Part shown: positions 32,544-38,131 of the stretch, piece after piece
How the letters are laid out: the number at the start of each line of letters is the position of its first letter
Numbering within the stretch: the stretch's first letter is position 1
DNA from: QYQL01 sp041674265
Lineage (GTDB): Bacteria; Verrucomicrobiota; Verrucomicrobiia; Chthoniobacterales; Terrimicrobiaceae
Reading direction: 5' to 3'
Assembly (NCBI GenBank): GCA_041674265.1
Contig: JBAYWC010000013.1
Location: 1-38,131, forward strand
DNA length: 38,131 bases
The notes under the pieces: model-generated
What the model saw: the letters and a program-made list of their open reading frames with translations, nothing else
Databases searched by the model: none
What the model was told of the DNA's origin: nothing
Made by a program: the position numbers and the translations under genes

Positions 32544-33965
32544 GTGCAGTTGGATTTTGATTTGAAAGGTGGACCCCGTAAATCTGCGGCCCTGGCGGGG
32601 AGAGCGGAGCCGGTGGTGTTGAGTGTTGGAGCCCTCACCCGCAGGATTCGGGAGCTTTTGGAAAAAGGCCTGGGGGAGGTTTGGGTCGAGGGAGAGGTTT
32701 CGAATTTCAGGAAACAGGCATCCGGGCATGTCTATTTCACTCTGAAAGACGCCTCATCCCAACTGGCCTGCGTGCTTTTTGCGGGGCAGGCGGCCCAGTT
32801 GCGCGGGATCAAATTCTCCGACGGCGCGCAGGTGCAGATCTTCGGGCAAATCACCGTTTACGAGGCGCGTGGTAATTATCAGATCATCGTTCGGAAGGTT
32901 CAGGAGCGCGGGGTGGGGGCCCTCCAGGCAAAATTTGAGGAACTCAAGCAGCGGCTTGCGAAGGAGGGGGTCTTCGACGCGGAACGCAAGCGACCGTTGC
33001 CGAAATTTCCAAGGCGGATCGGCGTGGTGACGTCCCCGACCGGCGCGGCGATCCGGGATTTCCTCCACGTGCTCGATCGTCGCCAGCGGGGGATCGCGGT
33101 CGTGATTTTCCCGGTGCGGGTCCAGGGCAAAGGCGCGGCCGCGGAAATCGCCGCGGCAATCAGGGAGCTGGGAGATGCCGCCGGGTTGGGAATCGAGCCT
33201 CTCGATGTGATCGTCGTCACGCGGGGAGGCGGCAGCCTTGAAGATCTCTGGGAGTTCAATGAAGAGTCCGTCGCCCGCGCGGTAGCCGCGAGTCCGGTTC
33301 CGGTGGTCAGCGCCGTCGGCCATGAAATCGATTTCACCATCTCGGATTTTGCCGCCGATGTCCGCGCCCCGACACCCAGCGCCGCGGCGGAAATTCTCTC
33401 GGCGGACACCGCCGAACTGCTGGGGCATCTCGCACAGGTTTCCTCGAGATTGCGCCGGTCCATCGGAACGAGGGTGGAGACGGTCCGGCACCACATCGAG
33501 AGCATCCGCCGCACGGCTTTGTTCTCCGAACCCGCGCGGTCCCTCCGCGAAAGCCAGCAAAACCTGGACCGTCTCTCGGAAGATCTGGAGAGGGGAGGCA
33601 CGGGTTGGGTCCATGCGCGGCGGCTGATTCTCGAGCGTGCCGCCGGTGTTCTCGGTTCCCGCAGCCCGGAAAAACGGATTTCCGAGGCGCTGCGCCACCT
33701 TGCGAATTCCCGGACCATGATGGAGATGTTCTGCGATGAGGGGCTGCAACGCCTTCGCTCCCGGCTCGAAAAAGATGCCGCGGTCCTGGGCGCACTCAGT
33801 CCCCCGGCCGCGCTGGCGCGCGGCTATACCCTGACGCTCGGAGCCGATGGAAAGCTGATCCGCAGCGCGGCGTCACTCTCGGAGGGCGACCCGCTGGTGA
33901 CAAAATTCGCGGACGGTTCCGTTCGTTCCCTCGTCGCGTCTGTTCCGTCAAGTGAACCCGTCTGA
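32544..33965 (+). CDS. xseA: exodeoxyribonuclease VII large subunit
   Basis: From the GTG at 32544 the protein has 473 residues, normal for XseA. It degrades single-stranded DNA to oligonucleotides with the small subunit XseB. The N-terminal OB-fold domain has VWVEGEVSNFRKQASGHVYF, FTLKD and the strand NYQIIVRKVQERG. The catalytic domain has RIGVVTSPTGAAIRDFLHVL, VIVVTRGGGSLEDLWEFNEE and VVSAVGHEIDFTISDFAADV, including the conserved R-GGGS-EDL-W and GHE-D-T residues. A long helical segment and the ending ALARGYTLTL follow. xseB is not adjacent in this window. GTG at 32484 in frame would add 20 residues that lack family character and would start inside the palindrome, so 32544 is preferred. 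Confidence 0.93.
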   Translation: MQLDFDLKGGPRKSAALAGRAEPVVLSVGALTRRIRELLEKGLGEVWVEGEVSNFRKQASGHVYFTLKDASSQLACVLFAGQAAQLRGIKFSDGAQVQIFGQITVYEARGNYQIIVRKVQERGVGALQAKFEELKQRLAKEGVFDAERKRPLPKFPRRIGVVTSPTGAAIRDFLHVLDRRQRGIAVVIFPVRVQGKGAAAEIAAAIRELGDAAGLGIEPLDVIVVTRGGGSLEDLWEFNEESVARAVAASPVPVVSAVGHEIDFTISDFAADVRAPTPSAAAEILSADTAELLGHLAQVSSRLRRSIGTRVETVRHHIESIRRTALFSEPARSLRESQQNLDRLSEDLERGGTGWVHARRLILERAAGVLGSRSPEKRISEALRHLANSRTMMEMFCDEGLQRLRSRLEKDAAVLGALSPPAALARGYTLTLGADGKLIRSAASLSEGDPLVTKFADGSVRSLVASVPSSEPV

Positions 33966-33968
33966 GGC

Positions 33969-33994
33969 GGGGCTCTCCCCTCTCATTCCGGAAT
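33969..33994. terminator. possible bidirectional terminator between xseA and rhaA
   Basis: The 46-base convergent gap holds GGGG-CTCT-CCCC with partial outer pairing of GAG and CTC, then the 10-bp palindrome ATTCCGGAAT (33985-33994) and TTTGTTTT. This could stop transcription of xseA. Confidence 0.3.
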
Positions 33995-34011
33995 TTGTTT
34001 TGGAGAAGGCT

Positions 34012-35262
34012 CTATGCCCGCCGGGACAGGACGTTTTTTTCGTAGGATTTCACATCGGCGAGCCACGCGGCGCCCACGGGAACATTTTGTCTGCGGCAAT
34101 ACTCGTCCCACACGGCGCCGAGAGGCAGGGTTTTGAGTTCTTCCAGCAGGGCGAGCCGCGAAGTGAAATCTCCCGCATCCTCCAGTGAGCGAAGTTTGTC
34201 GGTCGGCTCCAACAGGGCCAGCAGGAGAGCCTTGAGCGCGTTGCGGGTTCCGATCACCCACGCGGCGACCCGGTTGATGCTCGCGTCAAAGTAATCGAGG
34301 CCGAAGTGGGTCCGGTCGATGAATCCGCCGCGGACAATTTCCTCGGCGATGGCCCGCGTCGGATCGTCCAGCAGGACGACATGGTCGCTGTCCCACCGAA
34401 CGCCGCGGCTCACGTGCAGAAGGATCTCCGGCACAAATTGGAGAACGGACGAAATCTTGTCCGCAAGGCTTTCCGTGGGGTGAAAATGCCCGGCGTCGAG
34501 GCACAACAGCTTCTGCCGGGTCACCGCGTAGCCCAGATAGAATTCGTGCGAGCCGACGACGTAGGATTCCGAACCGATTCCGAACAATTTGCATTCCACG
34601 GCATCGCGGGTGAGAGCCGGATCGAGGCTGTTGGAAAAGATGGTATCGAGCGACTGCTCCAGGCGCTGCCGCGGGCCTTTTCGATCCACCGGAAGGTCCT
34701 TCGACCCATCCGGAATCCAAAAATTCGTGATGACCGGCGAACCGATCTGGCGTCCGGCCTCCGCCGCGATTTCACGGCAGGCGATGCCGTGTTCGATCCA
34801 GAATTTGCGAATCCCTTCATCCTTGTTGCTCAGTGTGTTTCCGTCGTCGGCGAGCGGATGGGAAAAGTAGCTCGGGTTGAAATCCATGCCCAGCTTCCGC
34901 TCTTTGCACCAGTCGATCCAACTCTGGAAGTGGGCTGCCGTGTAGGTGTTTCGGTCGAGTTTTTTCCCTCCGAGATCCGCGTAGCAGGCGTGAAGGTTCA
35001 GGCGGTGGCTTCCGGGAATCAGCGAGAGCGCTTTATCCAGATCGGCACGGAGTTCGGCCGATGTGCGCGCTTTGCCCGGATAATTTCCCGTGGCCTGGAT
35101 GCCCCCGCCGCTGAGCTCGCTGCCTTCTTTCTCAAACCCCCCGACGTCATCGCCTTGCCAGCAATGCAAGGAGATGGGAATATTGTCAAGACGCGCAAGC
35201 GCGGCTTCGGTGTCAACACCGGATTGCGCGTAGAGTTCAGTGGCGGAGGAATAGGTGCTCAT
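34012..35262 (-). CDS. rhaA: L-rhamnose isomerase
   Basis: This 416-residue protein is nearly the same length as E. coli RhaA (419). It converts L-rhamnose to L-rhamnulose using two divalent metal ions. Family features are ISLHCWQGDDVGGFE near the start, the barrel segments HACYADLGG and FNPSYFSHPLADDGNTLSN, TNFWIPDGSKDLPVDRKGPR, and the metal-site region YVVGSHEFYLGYAVTRQKLL-CLDAGHFHPTES-VRWDSDHVVLLDD. No other rha genes (kinase, aldolase, transporter) are visible, although the truncated aldose epimerase lies elsewhere. The start at 35262 is clear. The divergent gene was a sulfatase maturase, which suggests use of sulfated, rhamnose-containing polysaccharide. Confidence 0.95.
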   Translation of the reverse strand: MSTYSSATELYAQSGVDTEAALARLDNIPISLHCWQGDDVGGFEKEGSELSGGGIQATGNYPGKARTSAELRADLDKALSLIPGSHRLNLHACYADLGGKKLDRNTYTAAHFQSWIDWCKERKLGMDFNPSYFSHPLADDGNTLSNKDEGIRKFWIEHGIACREIAAEAGRQIGSPVITNFWIPDGSKDLPVDRKGPRQRLEQSLDTIFSNSLDPALTRDAVECKLFGIGSESYVVGSHEFYLGYAVTRQKLLCLDAGHFHPTESLADKISSVLQFVPEILLHVSRGVRWDSDHVVLLDDPTRAIAEEIVRGGFIDRTHFGLDYFDASINRVAAWVIGTRNALKALLLALLEPTDKLRSLEDAGDFTSRLALLEELKTLPLGAVWDEYCRRQNVPVGAAWLADVKSYEKNVLSRRA

Positions 35263-35343
35263 AAAAGGGAAACGGGATCCTACAGCGCCGGACCCAGCCA
35301 GGGAAATCCCAAAAGTGAAACATGACCGCGCGCGCCCACGCTG

Positions 35344-35369
35344 TCACTCCGGCTTTCCCGCTGGAGTGA
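35344..35369. promoter_or_regulatory. 7-bp inverted repeat in the rhaA upstream region
   Basis: TCACTCC and GGAGTGA are perfect complements separated by 12 bases, 82 bases before the rhaA start and 49 bases before the maturase fragment. Spacing and position in a divergent promoter region fit an operator for a dimeric regulator. A GTGCG/CGCAC pair follows near 35380-35396. Confidence 0.4.
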
Positions 35370-35417
35370 GTGTAGGTTGGTGCGGTATCCTCGCACGAGA
35401 GGCATTCTGAGCGCTTA

Positions 35418-35561
35418 ATGAACACATCAACTTTTCCTCGTCCCGCTTCGATTGCTGACGGCTTTCACGTGATGGCCAAGCCCATCGGGCCGATCTGCAA
35501 TCTCGATTGCACGTATTGCTATACTCCCCGGCATCATAAATCCGGGATTTCGAATGCCTGA
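35418..35561 (+). pseudogene. N-terminal fragment of an anaerobic sulfatase-maturating enzyme
   Basis: The ORF encodes 47 residues. Residues 16-35 (FHVMAKPIGPICNLDCTYCY) are the classic opening of anSME radical-SAM enzymes, with the cluster motif CxxxCxxC (Cys27, 31, 34). These enzymes convert a Cys or Ser of sulfatases to formylglycine. The intact protein has about 370-420 residues. Homology stops after CTYCY at about 35522; the rest (TPRHHKSGISNA) is not family-like and overlaps the IS630-type remnant on the other strand. The gene was cut by a mobile-element event. Confidence 0.75.
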
Positions 35562-35749
35562 AAGTTCTCAGTGAGCAGAGATTTGAGTAAATGCCGGTTG
35601 GCGCCACTCAAAGAATCCAGGAACGAATCGATCCCGCCTCTGAAGGTTGCGAAATCCGGGGAGCATTTGTTGCGCAGAGTGCGGCTCTTGAGCAACCGCC
35701 AGGCTCGCTCGACGTCTCTCGCCAAAGCCATCGCCGAGCCAACGCCCAA
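35534..35749 (-). mobile_element. C-terminal remnant of an IS630-type transposase
   Basis: Read on the minus strand, residues from about 35714 to the TGA at 35534 are VERAWRLLKSRTLRN, FATFRGGIDSFLDSL and HLLKSLLTENFQAFEI. The order ERAWRLLK, then F..F...I..FL, then L..LLT.NFQ is the closing part of IS630-family DDE transposases, just after the last catalytic residue. About 60 residues remain and the 5' part is missing. The element lies against the truncated maturase gene. IS630 elements insert at TA, and the joint reads TGCTATACTCC, which contains TATA. Confidence 0.6.
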
Positions 35750-35786
35750 CGCCGCCTAAATCCATGCAGGAAATATCGGGAAAAGA

Positions 35787-36911
35787 TCAGGGAAGGTGCA
35801 GCCAGCCTTGGATGCCAATATAGAGTCCCAGACACGTGAGCAGGGCACTTGAAAAGTACGGTGCTTTTCTTGCGAACCCGTCAAATCCCCTGATCCGTTT
35901 GGAAGCATGCTGAACACTCCACGCGGCGATTGCGCCAACGGCAACCATGGTGAGGGCCAGACCAAAGCTGAAAGAGAGCACAAGGGCGAACCCCAGCGTG
36001 AATTGCTTTAATTGCAGGCAGACCAGCAGAACAGTCAGGGCTGCCGGGCATGGGAGCAGCCCGCCCGTAAGCCCGAAAACCACGATCTGGCCGGTGCTCA
36101 CGTTTCGATTTGCAAAACGCCTCGCAATATCCGTTGCGTGGGCTCGCTCATGGGCATCCTGGTAAGCGCCATCGGAAAGACCGAGCCCGTCATGATGGTG
36201 ATGCTCGTGTTCGCGGAATTGGAATGAGTATTCGCGTGCATGGTCTCCATGGTGGATTTCCAGACTTCCGGAAAACTCGTGCGGCTCGGGGAGTTCGGGT
36301 CGTGCTTCCAAATATCCATCCTGTATGGCAAAGGAAAACGATTCCTCCACGCCTCCGGATCGCATTGTTTTCAACAATACTTCCTCAGCTCTTGGAAGAG
36401 CTTTCCGCTTCTTTGCGGCATCGAAAAAATACAGCCGGAAGCGCGGGGGCACATTTGTTTCAAAAACGCTGATTTCGACAAAGCCGTGCCCGGTATCCAG
36501 CATCTGTCCGCCATGCGGGCCATCGGCATGGTGATCATGCCCGCGGGCGTGTTCTGCTGACGCGCGATCTTCGCGACGGGTCCGGAAAAACATCCAAGCC
36601 GCCAACCCGACAATGATTACCCCCGAGGCAAGTTGAAAATACGGCTCCGTTGTTTCCGCATTCCACTGGGAACCAAAACGAAGCGCAACCGCTGCCAGCA
36701 GCCAGATGATGAGCGAATGGGAAAATGCGGCCGAGACGCCGAGAAGAGCCGCCTGGGGCACCGTTCCCCGGACGGCTACAATGAACGCGGCCATCATCGT
36801 CTTGGAGTGGCCCGGTTCGAGTCCGTGCAAGGCCCCAAGAAGGATGGCGATGGGGATGTAAAGCCAGGCATGTGCCGCGCCCTGGCCCAGCAGTTCGTTG
36901 ATGGTAGGCAT
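35787..36911 (-). CDS. nickel/cobalt exporter, RcnA-like
   Basis: This 374-residue membrane protein belongs to the NicO/RcnA family. N-terminal spans include LLGALHGLEPGHSKTMMAAF (25-44), where the HGLEPGHSKT motif binds metal, and C-terminal spans include GLTGGLLPCPAALTVLLVCL (280-299). Between them lies a large soluble segment (about 111-270). It is His-rich at both edges (HARGHDHHADGPHGG; HEHHHH at 235-240) and contains a beta-rich domain (GHGFVEISVFETNVPPRFRL). E. coli RcnA has 274 residues and only a short His loop, so about 100 residues are added. Likely role: export of Ni or Co into the periplasm. It is divergent from the metal-sensor gene, with a candidate operator in between. Confidence 0.85.
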   Translation of the reverse strand: MPTINELLGQGAAHAWLYIPIAILLGALHGLEPGHSKTMMAAFIVAVRGTVPQAALLGVSAAFSHSLIIWLLAAVALRFGSQWNAETTEPYFQLASGVIIVGLAAWMFFRTRREDRASAEHARGHDHHADGPHGGQMLDTGHGFVEISVFETNVPPRFRLYFFDAAKKRKALPRAEEVLLKTMRSGGVEESFSFAIQDGYLEARPELPEPHEFSGSLEIHHGDHAREYSFQFREHEHHHHDGLGLSDGAYQDAHERAHATDIARRFANRNVSTGQIVVFGLTGGLLPCPAALTVLLVCLQLKQFTLGFALVLSFSFGLALTMVAVGAIAAWSVQHASKRIRGFDGFARKAPYFSSALLTCLGLYIGIQGWLHLP

Positions 36912-36917
36912 TAGGCA

Positions 36918-36936
36918 ATACCCCTACCCCCCACTT
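36918..36936. promoter_or_regulatory. candidate operator for the nickel-type metal sensor
   Basis: The sequence ATACCCCTACCCCCCACTT has C tracts of four and six bases broken by TA and flanked by AT-rich ends. RcnR and CsoR-like repressors bind G/C tracts of this kind. It lies between the exporter and sensor genes. On the exporter strand it falls between TTGTCA and TATTGC, and on the sensor strand it is one base before the -35 box. The exact site is inferred. Confidence 0.5.
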
Positions 36937-36937
36937 G

Positions 36938-36965
36938 TTGACAATTCAACTTTATTCAGTATGTA
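36938..36965 (+). promoter_or_regulatory. sigma70-type promoter for the sensor-amidase unit
   Basis: TTGACA (36938-36943), a perfect -35 box, is followed after 16 bases by TATGTA (36960-36965). The sensor gene starts 23 bases on. The C-tract operator candidate adjoins the -35 box. Confidence 0.5.
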
Positions 36966-36988
36966 TCCCTCTTCCTTTTAATTTGACC

Positions 36989-37273
36989 ATGAACCACCAC
37001 CGCACGCATCCCGAAGAAGAGCGCCAGGCGCTCTGCAATCGGGTTCACCGCATCACGGGGCAGTTGAACGCCATCGACACCATGATCCGGGACGACCAGG
37101 ACTGCGCGGATATTTTGATGCAGCTCGTCTCCGCGAGAAAAGCCCTGAAATCCCTTTCTGAAAAACTGATCCATTCCCACCTCCATCACTGCATTGAAGG
37201 CGCACAACAAACAAGCGATGCCCGGCGAAAACTGCGGGAATTGCTCAAGGTTCTGGAACGGTATGTCGAGTGA
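36989..37273 (+). CDS. CsoR/RcnR-family metal-sensing repressor, InrS-like
   Basis: This 94-residue all-helical protein matches the CsoR/RcnR family (RVHRITGQLNAIDTMIRDDQ, then CADILMQLVSARKALKSLSE). Its putative metal ligands are His7, Cys39, His64 and Cys68. The spacings (32, 25, 4) equal those of the nickel sensor InrS (His21, Cys53, His78, Cys82). RcnR has His in the last position, and copper-sensing CsoR lacks the first His, so this set points to nickel. The family binds DNA without metal and releases it with metal. The start at ATG 36989 follows a TTGACA promoter. The ribosome-binding site is weak. It is divergent from the exporter gene and overlaps the amidase gene by 11 bases. Confidence 0.88.
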   Translation: MNHHRTHPEEERQALCNRVHRITGQLNAIDTMIRDDQDCADILMQLVSARKALKSLSEKLIHSHLHHCIEGAQQTSDARRKLRELLKVLERYVE

Positions 37274-37907
37274 GAAGCGAATCGGGGCCATGCGGTGGCC
37301 TTGGGTCTGGTTGGCCGCGTTTTTTGCGCTTGGAACCGCCAGTGAAAACTCTTGGGCGGCGAAACAGAGGGGATTTTCAACAGTCGTCATCGATGCCGGG
37401 CACGGCGGCCACGACTTGGGCGGCATCCGCTCCAACATCATTCTCGAGAAAGGTGTCGCCCTTGATGTTGCCCTGCGCCTTCAAAAACATTTGAAGGCAG
37501 CAGGGCTCCACACCGTGCTGACCCGCTCCTCGGATGTTTTCGTCACGCTTGGACGGCGCGTGGCTATTTCCAATTCCCAATCGAACGCCATCTTTGTCAG
37601 CATCCATTTCAACTCCGCATACCGGGTCGGAGCACGGGGAATCGAGACCTTCCATTGTTCTCCTGCCGGGGCGAAGCTTGCCTCCCGCATCCAGTGCAAT
37701 GCCATGAGAACAACCCCTGGCGACAATCGGGGAATCAAGCGCGCCAGCTTCTATGTTTTACGAAAGAACAGGCACACAGCCGTTTTGATCGAGGGGGGCT
37801 TTCTTACCAACGCCCAGGATGCCGCCCTAGCCAACCGGAAAGATTATCGGGAAAAGCTGGCGTTTCAAATCGCCTCCGCGATTTTGGAATATCGAAGATC
37901 GCTATGA
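37263..37907 (+). CDS. exported N-acetylmuramoyl-L-alanine amidase (Amidase_3)
   Basis: From ATG 37263 the protein has 214 residues: a signal peptide (hydrophobic core WPWVWLAAFFALGTA, cleavage near SWAA) and one Amidase_3 domain. Zinc ligands and catalytic residues are present: His47 in VVIDAGHGGHD, Glu62 in NIILEKGVAL, His115 in FVSIHFNSA and Glu177 in AVLIEGGFLTN. It cleaves the bond between muramic acid and L-alanine in peptidoglycan, as in cell separation or wall remodelling. No LysM or AMIN targeting domain is present. The start overlaps the sensor gene by 11 bases, so translation is probably coupled. ATG 37290 is an alternative with CGGGG upstream. Co-transcription with a metal sensor is unusual. 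Confidence 0.9.
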   Translation: MSSEKRIGAMRWPWVWLAAFFALGTASENSWAAKQRGFSTVVIDAGHGGHDLGGIRSNIILEKGVALDVALRLQKHLKAAGLHTVLTRSSDVFVTLGRRVAISNSQSNAIFVSIHFNSAYRVGARGIETFHCSPAGAKLASRIQCNAMRTTPGDNRGIKRASFYVLRKNRHTAVLIEGGFLTNAQDAALANRKDYREKLAFQIASAILEYRRSL

Positions 37908-38131
37908 TAAACACGAAGCCAGCGCACTGGCGAAGGACGCGCCTTGGGCGGTATCTCCGCCACATGCCCCGCGCGAAACATATCCGCGGAACATGGCTTC
38001 ACCGGTAGGGCAGAATTACAATTCCTCGCAGCGGGCGTAGAATGAGGGAGTAACGCGAAAATACCGGACAAATTCTTTGCCCTGCCATGAAATAACAAGC
38101 ATGGGGAAAGACAAAAGTCGGTTTCGGTGCC
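37908..38131. other. non-coding end of the window
   Basis: No convincing gene is seen. Two short stems follow the amidase: GCCAG/CTGGC (37918-37931) and GGCGG/CCGCC (about 37947-37961). Neither has a T run. Confidence 0.3.

Noticed and set aside
37865..38098. 77-codon minus-strand frame after the amidase
   Set aside because: No family, no good start signal and overlap with the amidase end.
1..38131. CRISPR arrays, tRNA, rRNA and tmRNA genes
   Set aside because: No regularly spaced repeats, no cloverleaf or T-loop pattern in the gaps and no rRNA-like stretch were seen by eye; a covariance-model scan would be decisive.

Overview
The window is high-GC bacterial DNA, about 60% by eye, with densely packed genes on both strands and many ATGA start/stop overlaps. 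No rRNA or tRNA gene was seen. Gene content points to the Planctomycetota-Verrucomicrobiota group, most likely Verrucomicrobiota. Pointers are a small PSCyt1-type cytochrome c, an AraC regulator beside a URO-D-family enzyme, a very large alpha-2-macroglobulin, a B12/radical-SAM protein, a fatty-acid desaturase fused to a Rieske ferredoxin, L-rhamnose isomerase and a sulfatase-maturase fragment. The phylum is an inference from content; no marker gene is present.

Layout. 1-7125: tail of an unknown gene, PSCyt1 cytochrome, exported endonuclease/exonuclease/phosphatase-fold protein, dihydroxy-acid dehydratase (ilvD), AraC regulator divergent from a URO-D-like enzyme, and a 3'-truncated aldose 1-epimerase. 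7132-9738: desaturase-Rieske fusion, hairpins and a transposase remnant. 9739-15504: housekeeping block with a SirB1-like protein and CinA (ATGA overlap), mnmA and cutA (ATGA overlap), an ABC-F ATPase and a small FmdB-like protein. 15505-18138: hairpin-rich leader, B12/radical-SAM protein and rhomboid protease. 18177-26473 (minus strand): alpha-2-macroglobulin, its overlapping upstream TPR gene, and an ion transporter of the ArsB/NhaD type. 26525-30052: DUF4410-like lipoprotein, then a saccharopine-dehydrogenase-family enzyme and an aldehyde dehydrogenase as a two-gene unit. 30053-32543: a gene graveyard with small orphan ORFs, a terminase-like fragment fused to a truncated and frameshifted selD, a short AhpD-like ORF and a 34-bp palindrome. 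32544-35262: xseA and rhaA, convergent. 35418-35749: sulfatase-maturase fragment cut off by an IS630-type remnant. 35787-37907: nickel/cobalt exporter divergent from an InrS-like metal sensor, whose gene overlaps a cell-wall amidase gene.

Best leads. (1) The exporter/sensor/amidase cluster: the sensor carries the His-Cys-His-Cys spacing of the nickel sensor InrS, and a split C tract sits in the divergent promoter. (2) A repeat of about 50 bp in three copies, all in the same orientation and each next to the stop codon of a minus-strand gene. (3) A 34-bp nearly loop-free palindrome before xseA. (4) Three hairpins in the leader of the B12/radical-SAM gene. (5) Loss of selD through recombination with phage-like DNA. 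Nothing here is an obvious new defence system or CRISPR locus.
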